Below are positions 11,335-22,299 of a stretch of 60,000 nt of DNA, piece by piece. This DNA comes from Phoronis australis (taxonomy: Eukaryota > Phoronida > Phoronidae). How positions within the stretch are numbered: position 1 is the stretch's first letter; the number at the start of each line of letters is the position of its first letter. Location: the NCBI GenBank assembly GCA_002633005.1, contig NMRA01000026.1, positions 1,324,710 to 1,384,709 of the forward strand, written 5' to 3'. The notes under the pieces were generated by a model, which saw only the letters and a list, made by a program, of their open reading frames with translations, was not told the origin of the DNA and did no database searches. A program made the position numbers and the translations under genes.

Positions 11335-11720
11335 GAATAGCAGACTGCAAAATGTCCATGACTGGTTGACTAATAATAAACTCTATCAATATTAACACAG
11401 TAAAAACTAAATCACCAGAAAAGCATGTAGGAAATAACCAAATAAAAATTAAATTATCTCCGAGGGTATAAAAATGGTTGATAATTTTTTAAATCAAACT
11501 TAAAAGTTTTTTTTGGAAATTTCCAATAAAATATCAAATCTTAAAGTAAACCACATATTGTCTAATTTGAAACGCTATATTCCAACCCACTCATTATTTC
11601 TTGTTCAACATTCTTTAATTTTATCACATTTATCATTTTGGGTATGTCTCACTCTGTAAGTTCTCTACAAAAGTAAACGCTCAACAATTTTGTATACCGG
11701 TAAGCAAACTTTGGGACATT
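11335..11720 (+). pseudogene. Decayed LINE reverse-transcriptase C-terminal fragment
   Basis: The plus-strand translation, broken by stops, reads LQNVHDWLTNNKLYQ, then IKMVDNFLNQT, then EISNKISNLK and LKRYIPTHYFLFNIL. This matches the order of the connecting region of non-LTR reverse transcriptases (DW..NNKL, then SFKFLGV-like, then I..ISNKISK..G.L and LK.YLP...L..LYNSL). Several in-frame stops make it non-functional. The clade was not determined. Confidence 0.45.
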
Positions 11721-11986
11721 AAGTAGCATTTTTTCTCCCTTACGCCCCCTGTTCGCAAACTATCAAAACATATATATTTAATCTATCTTGCTTAGTTTTA
11801 TTGAGTAATCAACTACTACAATAATTCCATGACTAACTTTGTACAAAAATATTAATCAAGAAGCTCTCACTAGGCCTACCGCGTGTGTATACAGTGCACG
11901 TGCGCGATACTGTAAATCATCCATTCACTACGTGCCATCATAGATTATACTATAGTCTATGGTGCCATGATCTTCCTGCCAGTGGC

Positions 11987-12331
11987 ATGGCATTAGGCCT
12001 ACAGGTCATTGTATTGGAATATACGTGCATGGATCCTCAAAAGTACCCATACTTGTTTACTTTGGCTCTATTATTTGTGATGACTGGTGCAGGAGTTCTT
12101 ATCTGGACAAAAGAGACTTCAAAATGGTCTGACAAACCTGCTGTTATATTTGGTTGTGTTATGATCTCGTTTGGTACGTTACAAGCCTTCTTTGGGATGC
12201 TCATGCTGTGGTTGTTAAACTCGTCTAAGTCACCTCTTAAATCCACGGTGTACAACGTAGCTGATGAACAAATGAAAGAAGGTGTTGATCACGTCGCAAG
12301 GCTTGACAAAGATATCACTCATCAGCTGTGA
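11987..12331 (+). CDS. Small putative two-transmembrane protein (unrecognised)
   Basis: The open frame reads 114 residues from the ATG at 11987, or 100 from the ATG at 12029. Two strongly hydrophobic stretches look like membrane helices: YLFTLALLFVMTGAGVLIW and PAVIFGCVMISFGTLQAFFG running on into MLMLWLL. A charged linker of about 13 residues lies between them, and the hydrophilic tail ends in a TGA. I do not recognise the family. It may be single-exon or a terminal exon; an acceptor-like ggcctacag ends at 12004. The hairpin topology and lack of stops favour a real or recently real coding segment, but no splice partner or promoter was identified. Confidence 0.4.
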   Translation: MALGLQVIVLEYTCMDPQKYPYLFTLALLFVMTGAGVLIWTKETSKWSDKPAVIFGCVMISFGTLQAFFGMLMLWLLNSSKSPLKSTVYNVADEQMKEGVDHVARLDKDITHQL

Positions 12332-13290
12332 TACGGTTCTCTTACGTCGCCAATTAGACGAACAAGAGCGACTTTTAGGCATATCAACGGATATCACAAA
12401 ACATTGTCTATTTTACGTCTATTAGATCCACGAGAATTTCAAAATTTGCTCTATCGCTTAACTTCCCGACCCCAACTGAACAGAAAATACTGCAACCGAA
12501 GTAAAACTTATTTGTAAAACTTATTTGTTTTAGAGCACACCGAATGAAGTCTAACCTCGATACAAAGCTGTATACTAAATTTGACGATAGTCTTCATACA
12601 GTTGGCTGGCTAAATGAAGTGAAGCTTTCGCTAGACGTGTTAGATTGGTAAGACAAAAATTTCCCAACTAAGGTAATTTTCACTAAAACGTGTATGTGGT
12701 TTTCAAAGGTTGTGAAAGTATTCATTTCTGGTAGCCGAGTTATATAATATATCTTTTTATTTCACAATTTTTAAAGGTCTTGGCCCACATGTTACATAAA
12801 ACTTACAGGATAACGCTAAGCAGCTTTTCCCTGAGGGCAGTTCTTGCATTAGGTTAGATGAAGCTCTTGGTATATAAGATAGACAATTACTCTTCGGAAT
12901 CTGAGTGTTTGGGTCCGGGACAAGCTTTTAAGAGCAATTCAGTGAAAAGTCAGGCGTCGAGTTTTGTTCCTGGGGTTACAGTGACCTTTGGAAGTTGAGA
13001 TGTTTCAAAACATTCAAAGTGTTTGTCTGAAGCTGCGTGTTTCGCGTCTTTTAACGCTAAATAAGACTCCTATTGAATTTATGGATGCGACATCTTGAAC
13101 CAGCTTCAATGAGTCGCAGGAAATAAAACCAAAGAAATAAAAATCACCTGTTTTGTTTCTTAAATCAGCCGTATTTTCCAGGCGTACCACCACATTTTCC
13201 TCATTTTCCAATAATTTCGCGACCTTTCTGTGCTCCAGTGTTTCTGTGAAATTGAAACGGACCCTAAGATTCTGTAAAGTAGACCCAGTA
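12332..13290. other. Intergenic, nothing recognised
   Basis: Read on both strands; AT-rich, with no conserved coding signal, repeat array or RNA motif that I can support. Confidence 0.4.
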
Positions 13291-13292
13291 GC

Positions 13293-13472
13293 ATGGGTGG
13301 CGCAGCACTGAAAAAAGTGGGGGCTAAAGCCCCCCCCCCCCAGCCCCCTTGTGGTGCGCNNNNNNNNNNNCCAGCCCCCTTGTGGTGCGCCGCCTATAGA
13401 CCATGGGCGGCGCAGCACTGAAAAAAGAGGGGACTACAGCCCCTAGCCCCCTATGGTGCGCCGCGGCCCATG
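13293..13472. repeat. Tandemly duplicated GC-rich foldback with an 11-N gap
   Basis: A unit starting catgggyggcgcagcactga and rich in C/G runs occurs twice (from 13293 and from 13403). The second unit closes with tgcgccgcggcccatg, complementary to the unit start, as in a small foldback element. Ns at 13360-13370 fall between the copies, so the assembly here is not reliable. Confidence 0.6.
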
Positions 13473-14731
13473 AGTAGGTCCCAGTGTTTGGAACTACACT
13501 GAGACCAAGCACTGGTTAAGTTTGGTTGACGATCTGATGATGAACAGGCGGGTACTGCAGACTTAGCGGCTAGTAATCATTTCGAACGGTAAAAATCTTC
13601 AGGCCCGAACGTGTGTCCTTGTATTTTCTAAACAATAAATGCGGAAAAATATCCCAGGAAAAATCTAATTCTCGACCATTGCAAGTACATGCGGCTTTGG
13701 GGGACAATTTTTATTTTGATTTTTGCAAGGACCCCTGTACCGAATGAGCTCACAGTTCAGACTGAAGCTATAATCAGGATTTTGCAAAGTTGCTTTGTTA
13801 TAAATTAGTTAATTATGGACTGGGATATCACTATGTTATCAGCTCATACAGAATGTTTTCGAGGTGTGAACAACATCACTGTGACAGGTACTGAAGGACA
13901 TCATGTTCCGTACATTTCCGACAGTGCGAAGAGGTTCCGCTGCTGCGAAGTCAGCAAGTCGCTGTTAGTGTTCTTTCCTATAATCGGAAACACTTATCCC
14001 TTGTCCTTGCAAGTTTTGCTCTGGGACTTTAAAGCGAAATTCAATCGGGTACAGTTTCACCAGAGTGTAAAGTGGCGTAACTACCAGATATTTTGACTTT
14101 TTGTCCACCGAATCTGTCGGGATAAAGATGAAGTCGCTTTCGAGCTGCCATTACTTTAGAGAGCGCCAATATGAAAAGTCCCTATCGTCACCACTAGTAC
14201 ACTCATTGTTCTCTTTACGTAGTTCAGCAGTATTTCTTAACCCGGCAATCAATTTATGTAGTACTAGACTTGTCTCAAAACCGTTTTTGTCATCAGGGTT
14301 GTAGTCCTGATCGTCACCGGTAATCAGCATTGACTTCATTTCCGTCAACGTCATTATCATCGTTGCCGTCATCATTCAAGCTGCCAAAAACTGGCATTCC
14401 GTAGAAAAAAACTAACTATTCATTTAGGCAACTTCTCTAGCAGTTCGTACACTCTAATATTCCGTACAACTCACTTTTGATGTTTCATCACCGTAAGTGG
14501 AAGAATAAAAACATTGCCGCGAGTTTGTGAACGAATATTAGGTAAATGCGTTTATACTTTCTTTTCGTTTCATTTATTTCTTTAAATTAAATAAAATGCA
14601 AGTCCTACGATCGGGACGCATAAATGGAAATATGTGGCAAAATTCGTCGTTTTGTCTTGCGTTTCATGTTGTGCATAGGTAGAGATGGTGGGATAAACAG
14701 TTTTGTTACATGTAGTTTATGATTTAATATG
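13473..14731. other. Intergenic, nothing recognised
   Basis: Open frames at 13815-14096 (plus) and 14151-14375 (minus) lack family motifs or codon structure that I can recognise. No other feature supported. Confidence 0.35.
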
Positions 14732-14967
14732 CATTTTGAGCAAATGCCGAACGGGGCTGGGGTCAAAATCACAATTAGTCATAAAATATAGATTTTGAGC
14801 AAATACCGAACGGGGCTAGGGTCAAAATCACCATCAGTCATAAAATATAGATTTTGAGCAAATGCCGAACAGGGCTGAGGTCAAAATCACCATCAGTCAT
14901 AAAATATAGATTTTGAGCAAATGCCGAACAGGGCTGAGGTCAAAATCACCATCAGTCATAAAATTTA
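14732..14967. repeat. 59-bp tandem repeat, four copies
   Basis: The word ATTTTGAGCAAATRCCGAAC recurs with starts at 14732, 14791, 14850 and 14909, an exact 59-bp period. Copies 3 and 4 are almost identical and copy 1 is the most diverged, as expected of progressive array growth. Confidence 0.9.
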
Positions 14968-16666
14968 GAAAAATATCCCACTGTGACACATAATAAAACC
15001 ATGAAGAACAGTTGACTATCAAACAAATAACGATTTCAAAACAATTTCAAATATTTTTAAGAGAGTGTAAAGGGCATTCGAATGGGCAGTGAAGTAGAAT
15101 TTTCCTTACTTTTAATAAAAAAATGAATATTGTACACAGTTGCTTTTGATATCAACAAATATCAAAATTTAATAGAAATAGATTATGACATGAAGAAGTC
15201 GTTGTCCTCCGTAATCTAGAGCCTGAGTGGATTTCGGAGAATTATCGCCCACAAGGGCTCTAGGGAGGTAACGATTGAGAACATGTAATAATTTATTTTT
15301 TCCACTTACTGAACGATAAACATTGCAATGAATCGATGAACCTTTCTCGACTCGAGCTGGCTTTGTAACAACTTTCTATGACAAACGAGATAAATGACAG
15401 ATAATTTTTACTTATTTAAATGTTTCGTTTTTTGTAGTCGACGACTCGGAACTCTTGCGAAGAGGGTTCGAAACCGGCCTCGGGTTCACGCCAAAATGTT
15501 AATCAACAAGCGTTGATAACTAAATGGGTTGTATTGGCCGTGTCCAATGGCTATTGTGCACTTAACCACTTATTCAATAAGTTACGTTTGCGTGACAATA
15601 AATTCTGGAGAAAACCATTGAATCACACAGGATAGTAGATAAAAGCCTGTCTTGTCGAATTTCACAGTATACTAATGGTGAAAATAATTTATAATCAGTA
15701 ACTTTTGCCGATGTAATCCAAGATGACCGACTGATCAAAACAAGTGACCCAGAGTTCTTCACAAAAGTTGCTATAAATTTGTACTGCTTACACTCGATTT
15801 TTGCTATTTTTTATTTTTGTTACGTGCGATCTATTATCTTTCCGACGATATTGAAGAATTTCTTCAAAACGGAAGAAATGGTTCGGTCGCCCTATTTGTA
15901 CTTTTTCGTGAACTCAGTTGACAGTCTTCGATCCTACCCGCGTCGCAGTTTTAGATCAGTGAGAAATCTATGACATCCCAGCCCGTGGTATGTTGTCACA
16001 ACCTCCCACTACACAGCGGTCTGGCATTTTTCAAATGCCAACGCCATTTTAATTAAAAATACGTTGACATTTGCAAAAAACATTAGAACTTTCGGCACAT
16101 AACAATGGAGATACTCGACCGACTCGCCGTTGCTTGGTACACATACGTCTAACTGATTTGACGTAAGCCAAACCGAAAATTTCCTGTACTCAGCATTTTG
16201 TGGGGAAATGGGGGAGTTTTTTTTAAACAAAATAGTTACGAATTGCTGAACGAAATAAAAACAAAATATGGTTCATACTGCCAAGACGTGAATACATCTT
16301 AATAACAAATTAACTTCCAGTCTATTACCTTAAAGCCTAACTTCAAAGGAATTTTGTTATTTTATATGCATTACGCTAACCAGATAGTCCTAGCAAAGCC
16401 TTAGTAAAATAAGAAAACGCGAGTTTAACGTCATGTTACGCTGTTTTATTTTTTTTTGCGGCAGCCAAGGGGGGAAGGCCCGGGCCCCTTGCCCCCCCAC
16501 CCCTTAAATCCGCCTATGGTTGTTATATTTTACGGCATTGCTTAATACATTTTACGGCGACGTATCAGTGCCATCGCCGCAGAGCTCTGTGGCGCAATAG
16601 TTCATGAGCTTGCTACTAGGTGTCGCTACATATTGAGACGGAGTGCTTTTGAGTTTCAGCCTGTTC
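14968..16666. other. Upstream flank of PIGX; no gene seen
   Basis: AT-rich with no supported coding region. A G/C-run tract at 16455-16515, ending ccccttaaatccgcctatgg, looks like a transposon end fragment. The PIGX promoter should lie in the last few hundred bases, but no TATA box or initiator could be chosen with confidence. Confidence 0.35.
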
Positions 16667-19600
16667 ATGTTTTTGGTGTTTTTGTTCGCTGTACTTTTTA
16701 ATTACGTGTTATCAAACAATGAAGACGTTTTGCTGGAAAGATGGGTCCTCGGATCCGGTTTCCACAGGTAAATATGCTTCACAACGAGCCAACAAGCCAG
16801 GATCACGGATTCCGTTCAACAAGCTTTTAAGCCCCCCCATTGGCATTGGCATTGCGATTGGCATTGACATTATAAAGTTGAAAAGAAGGAATTGCCTTTA
16901 AAGGGCATGAATAAAGAAAAGCTTCCTAGACCTGTAATGTGTACAATACGTTGATGACACTAGGCCTACTCTGGAGGCAGTGATTCATAGTAGTGGTGTT
17001 AGCCAAGTACTAGTCCAGACACCCTATTTGTCAGTTTGTCGAGTTCAGAGGACTATGTACAGAATCATCGGGTGCCACAACTGTCAGTAAACTATATGCA
17101 ATGCTTTTTGAGGTTAGACAAGACAAGTTGCCCAGAACTAGGGTGCAAGGGGGCTGGGTACAGGGGGCAGATTTTACTGAGTTGGTCCCCTTATATTTCT
17201 GAATTACTAGAGTCTAGACTAAAGCAAATCAGCACTTAAGCCATTCTCTGTGGGTAAGAAAAATTATAGCCTCTCAGATACATTTGAAGGTATGCTACTT
17301 TGCTTTCCAAGTGAACTTGTTTAAACAACCCCTACTTGTGGTTTGGAAGATGATTGAGACTCCCCCAAAATTTAGTTGAAAATTATCCAGGTTATCAGAG
17401 TCTTCTCAATCTTCAACTGGATGGACTTACATGTAATAACACGCCTTGTGAAAATTGCCAGGTGGTGTAGGTTCAATAGCCTTTCTAATTTCCTGAGAAA
17501 CACGGAAAGATTAAGACTTTACTTACCAGGAACCCCACGCCAAGGGATCCCCTTGAATCTCAATCAGTGCATCCCAGAAGGTACACCTGCCTTTTTATCT
17601 TTTTCCAAGTTAACTGAAAGAGAAAACAGTATGATTTCAAGAATGAGGGTAGTAGTCAGATTCCATTGCTACGTTTTGTGAAGTATATTTAATCAGACCC
17701 AGCTGCTCTTCTGCTAAATAATGGCACCTATTCAGTGGAAGTAACAAGTTGGCACTGTCGAATCAGACAGTTAGCAAAGTGAGTCCTTTTGTTGACTTGA
17801 AGCTCTTTACTTTCTATTCTTGAAACTTGAACAAGCATTGCTGTTGCAATAAGCATTGTTGTTGCAATAAGCATTGCTGTTGCAATGACAGAAATTCTAA
17901 TTTTAGAGAGATCAAGTCACAAGTGTTAATACCAGGGAAGTATATGTGGCACAGTGACATGACAGACTGCAGATTTGTATTCCAAGAGACCCTTCCATCT
18001 GGCCTGTATGTTGATGTCAATCAGTTAGAAGGTTTGCGATTAAAGGATGCTGGGCCATTTGTAAGTACCAGTCAGCTCCTTCAGTCAGTTCTGTATCTTA
18101 AACCTTTGTCAGTACTCGGGTAAAATGTTTCAAAATGATCATAAATTTTTACCAATTGATGTTTTGACAATAGCTGCAAAAAGAATACTAAACTTGGACG
18201 TGTCTTTTACTTAATGATTACAAATTTTTCTTGAAAAATAATAGCAATATTAAATCCACTTTTCCACCCTACTGTGATCAAATCCGAGGATTTTTACTTG
18301 GTAAGTTTTGTTCTTTATTGAAAAATACATTTTATTTACAAACTTGGTCAGAATTTATAATTCAACCATATAAAGGTAAAAGGCAGGAGTACTCCAATTC
18401 CTGCTAGATATCAAGTATGCTAGTTCTGTTTTGATTTTATTATAGTCCTGCAATTGCATAAGTGTATGTTCCAATATATTGAGCCTGAGTGAATTATGGT
18501 TCCATTTTACAACTTTTGAATTAATATTTCTAACTACACTGGTGTACATGTAAATAATTTGATATCTTATTGTTGGGTAAAAAGCTGATCTCCCATGAAG
18601 AAACGTGTCTAATGCTGAAGATACATTTTCCTCGTCTTAACCAATCTGACATTATGTTGACCCAGTTAGTTTTCTGTCAACATAACTTAGCGCCGTAGAT
18701 TTAAATTTCTCTGTTTGCCTATATAGTATTATCTTTCCAGGAAAAAACACTAACATGCCAATTGCTACAGAAACGAGACTGATTGCTTTTGTTTACAGGT
18801 TCATACAAAAGACGAAATAGATGTTGAAAAGCCGGAATATCTTTCAAAGAAGCATACAATCTATGTGTATGGAGATTTGTATAAACAAGTTCACGTTTCT
18901 AGTGATCAAGTTAACTGGAAGGGCATTGTCCAATATCCAGTGCACGTGAGGTATCACAGACCCAGTACTGACACTAGACGGAAAGTGTCTAGAGCTGATG
19001 TTAGCTTTGAACATCCAAAAGTTCTGGTACATGGTATGATATTGTCACACTACCACTTTTAATGGAAGGAAAACATGTTGCTGTAAAACTTGATTTTAAG
19101 ACTCATAATCAAATTTTGTCACTATGTTTTGACGAATTGCCACGTCACCTGCGACATACCGTAATTGGATGAACAAGGAAGTTTCTTCTCAATTTAAAAA
19201 CTGTACTTTAGGTTCTACAAGTTTGTGTTATCTCAAATAAAGTGCCATAGTTGACCAGGTTAGGGACCATGGTGGGCAAAATGCCCACTCTTTAATTTTC
19301 CAATTTTCACTTTTAAGCCCAGGTCTTTGGTTGTGGACTGACTCTTTAATTTCTATTGTTGAGGCTTGTTGTTATTTAATACACCACATCTTCAAGCGAT
19401 GTTTATTTAATTCTTGCATGTGAATTGGCCTGTATTCTGGTCATTAATCCAACATCGGCATTACCTTTAAATTCCAGTTATCTTTTCATGACCTTCCTTG
19501 GCTATAAAACACCCATTTTTGATTTTTCGAGATTTTCAATTTATGTACCTTGTCCATTAACTCAAGAAATATGGTAATTTCGATGCATTATAAGCAGGTC

Positions 19601-22299
19601 CAGGGCTGAGTTGCAGAGATGCAAGAATCTCACAGAGGAAGCTAGTGTGATCGTGCATTTGAATTGCAATACATGTCAATGTCTTACAACGCTTTGCATG
19701 AGTTTACTAAATTCACACCATGTGTAACAAGTTTGGTGACACTGTGTAGGTGATATTTTAGTCTATCATTACAAGTGAGTTTGACTATTCTTAAGATTGT
19801 TACTCTCTACAATGCAACAAGGATACTTCCCTGGTTTTGAGACTATGTTTTGAGACTATGTTTTTTAATCAGTTGCTTGCGTCTCTGTAACTATGCTTTA
19901 TGTTATTTCAGCTTCCTGTGTGGTGGACAGATATGTGATAGCCAACACTCTTCTGCCTTGTGGTCATCGTTCAGATGCCCTGTGTTCTTGGGTCGTCTTA
20001 CCGTATGTTAGTGTGAGTATTCGTACTGCACAGTCCAGTAGCCATGTTCCAGAATACCACAGTGCTTTCTCCAATGCTGCGGTATTTATCTCAATGCCGA
20101 TTATCCACAGGGCACTTGGCCTACAGTTGTATACTGCTGCAGTGCTAATCACCATATTCATTAAGCTTAGATTGCCATTTGTAATTCTGATGCCAAGAAG
20201 GGTTTACTGTTACTTAGAGAGTTCGAACACAGACATCAACAAATTTGAAAAGCTGACTGAGGAATGATAAAGTGTACTTTACTTGTCTGGCTCAGGTATG
20301 TGAAGAACAGTCCTGCCTTTCGAAAACTAAGCCAGTATTTGATATAGCATATTTTTCTACCTCTGCAAAAGAGCAATGATGAATCCAGGATGGGTTAATT
20401 AATTGTCGGGGCCATTAAAGCTACATTTTGCCCTATTTAGGTGGCTAAAAACCCAAATCTAGGCCTTTTATTCTCATAAACTTTGTCTCATAATACTCCT
20501 TGTTGTCATAGGATTATAATTCTGTTACCAACTAGAACATCCAAACCATCAGTGACTAAAAGAAAATGCTTCAAAATTTATTGGGGTTGACCAACCCTGA
20601 AGTTAAAAATTCAAAGATAAAAAAAAAAACAATTGCATGCGGTCTGATGTACACGTTGTACCAGACGTGTGCAGGCCTCGCATGTGGGCCCATTGCACTG
20701 ATCACCTGGAACTATTTTTATGCTTTATTAATATACGTTAAAAACGAGCTGCGGAGCTAGAAACATGGCTCAGACAAGGATTTAGCAGTGTGACATGGTG
20801 GGACTCGAACCCATGACCTCGAGTAAAGAAAGCGGGCACTTCTCAACCAGGCCACACTGCCTCCTCTAAATTCAAAGATGGCGTGTATACACATTGCCTG
20901 TGACTTGATTCAGTGACGGAAATGAGATCCTGCCATGGTGAGGAATAATTTGAGGTCAATTTCATGACAGTTACTGATATTTTAATTTTTAGCCTGTTAA
21001 ACAGGGTGAATTGTAGCTTCAAAGCTGGACACAGTACCCTTTGCTACTGTTTATGTCTGATGCCAGCTGACTTCTGATTATGGACCAGTGCTGTACCAGC
21101 CAATCACAACCTTTAATTTTATTATATTTATTATAATTGATAAAGACCTAACTCGATCCTAATGATGATTGGTGTGGTATCCTTATTTATGATACCACAC
21201 TTTGAAGATCAACACCTGCGTACATGCACAAGTCATTTTCAGATGAAGTATTAATACAGTTTGTGTCTTTGGTAGTCAAATGCTCCTTTGATAAAATAAC
21301 TAGCTAGCGAGTTTAAGCAAGTGTGTCACATCAGTCCTATGATCCATCTCTAGTCAGCAGACGTTTAGTAAGTGCATAATAAAACAGCGTTAAAATGAAT
21401 CATCATAGGACTTTTCTTAAGTGTTGGTTTTAGTCGAAGTTTGCTGTGGCCAAATAAAATTCTGTTCAATACAGTTGGTTAGGGCTGTTCCAGCAAAATC
21501 TGTGTGGGAGGGGGGGAAGGCAACTGAAATAAAAATTTATGGGTGGTTGCATTTGATTTAAATTCAAAATGGCTGGTGGTCGTACTTCAAGAAAATGAAA
21601 ATTTACAGGTCGTTGTTGTTTCATTGGGCCATAAATGTTTGATGGTGGGTAATTTTAGTAAATTTTATAAACTATCCGCACAGAATCAAAAACTGAAACA
21701 AAAATGCAACTTGCAAAAAGCTCCGACTTTTTCACTCCCTCCGATCTCCTCATCGGCATGCCCATAACACCAGTTAACCACAGGTGCTCGAATTTCTCGA
21801 TGGTTAATAACCATATATAAGAAACATATGTTTTCTTAGTAATGAATGACATTAGTGGTGATGGAGGAACAGATAAACTCAAGCGCCTGTGCAGTCAACC
21901 ACGAGAACAAAAAAAATTACGGGTGGTTGCATTTCAAACTTATAAAAAATTACGGGTGGTAGGCTGAAGAAATAAATGAAAAATATGGGTGGTGGGTGCG
22001 AAAAAAAGGTGCCTTCCCCCCTCCCATACAGATTTTACTGCAACAGCCCTTAGGACTTTTGGATATTAGAGTTATAATAGAGCAAGCATTACAGCCAGGT
22101 TCGTTGTTACATGTTTCAACTGTAGTTTGTTTCCTTCTCTTTTCAGGAGCGTAATGCATTGGATTTTGAAGTGCCTGTGGGCCGGGAAAGTCACCAATTA
22201 ATTGTTACCATGACAACTGTTGCCACCACTGTTCTAGGATGTGGACTTCTTATTCTAGGAAGCTTGTATTCAAACAGATCAAAACAGAAAGCTGAATGA
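16667..22299 (+). CDS. PIGX: PIGX, GPI mannosyltransferase I regulatory subunit (complete, 5 exons)
   Basis: PIGX is an ER type I membrane protein that stabilises PIGM, the enzyme adding the first mannose to GPI anchors. Exons are 16667-16767, 17907-18060, 18799-19033, 19912-20012 and 22147-22299, all GT-AG with matching phases, giving 247 residues plus stop. The predicted start MFLVFLFAVLFNYVLS is a clear signal peptide. Family signatures follow in order: GFHR (across the exon 1/2 join), CRFVFQETLPSGLYVD, EKPEYLSK, YPVHVRYHRP, a PC..... C.W segment, FEVPVGRE, and a C-terminal transmembrane helix (VTMTTVATTVLGCGLLILGS) with a short basic tail ending in TGA at 22299. Length and layout match vertebrate PIGX. 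It converges on BPTF. Confidence 0.92.
17832..17888. repeat. 18-bp tandem repeat just 5' of the PIGX exon 2 acceptor
   Basis: Three copies of AAGCATTGCTGTTGCAAT end about 18 bp before the inferred exon 2 acceptor (17906), where a branch point or pyrimidine tract would be expected. On the plus strand the array reads through as Cys/Asn-rich codons, which is incidental. Confidence 0.8.
18652..18685. repeat. Perfect 10-bp hairpin in PIGX intron 2
   Basis: TTATGTTGAC (18652-18661), a 14-nt loop, then GTCAACATAA (18676-18685). Possibly the remains of a small palindromic element; no function inferred. Confidence 0.6.
20412..20610 (-). mobile_element. SINE-like element, copy in PIGX intron 4 (minus orientation)
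   Basis: Read on the minus strand this contains cagggttggtcaacccc, then ttggtaacagaat, tatgagac and the tail tttttagccacctaaatagg followed by gcaaaatgtagctttaa. The same blocks in the same order occur at 58665-58845, and the tail recurs at 20986-21025 and 44251-44290. This is a dispersed short element with a conserved 3' domain. Confidence 0.65.
20786..20862 (-). repeat. tRNA-like sequence with Pol III A and B boxes (SINE head or tRNA pseudogene)
   Basis: The minus-strand sequence GCAGTGTGGCCTGGTTGAGA (A-box-like) is followed about 25 nt later by GGTTCGAGTCC, a perfect B box, in CATGGGTTCGAGTCCCACC. The ends GCAGTGT and ACACTGC are exact complements, but an extra 7 nt between the T arm and this stem breaks a normal cloverleaf. 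It is probably a tRNA-derived SINE head rather than a working tRNA. It lies in PIGX intron 4 beside other SINE pieces. Confidence 0.55.
20986..21025 (+). mobile_element. SINE-like conserved tail fragment
   Basis: tttttagcctgttaaacagg followed by gtgaattgtagcttcaaag matches the conserved tail of the family seen at 20412-20451, 44251-44290 and 58805-58842. Confidence 0.55.
21482..22049. mobile_element. PIF/Harbinger-like MITE in PIGX intron 4
   Basis: Terminal inverted repeats of about 40 bp (GGGCTGTTCCAGCAAAATCT... on the left; its near-exact inverse ending ...AACAGCCC on the right) are flanked on both sides by TTA (21479-21481 and 22050-22052). A 3-bp TWA duplication is the PIF/Harbinger hallmark. 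At 568 bp with no transposase it is a MITE. Internally the word gggtggttgcattt repeats near both ends. Confidence 0.8.

Noticed and set aside
13815-14096. Plus-strand open frame of 93 codons
   Set aside because: No recognisable domain, no splice context, and composition like the surrounding DNA.
14732-14967. CRISPR-like regular repeats
   Set aside because: The units are directly adjacent with no unique spacers, and this is animal DNA; a plain tandem repeat.
15440-15500. B-box-like GGTTCGAAACC
   Set aside because: No A box at the right distance and no cloverleaf; isolated chance match.
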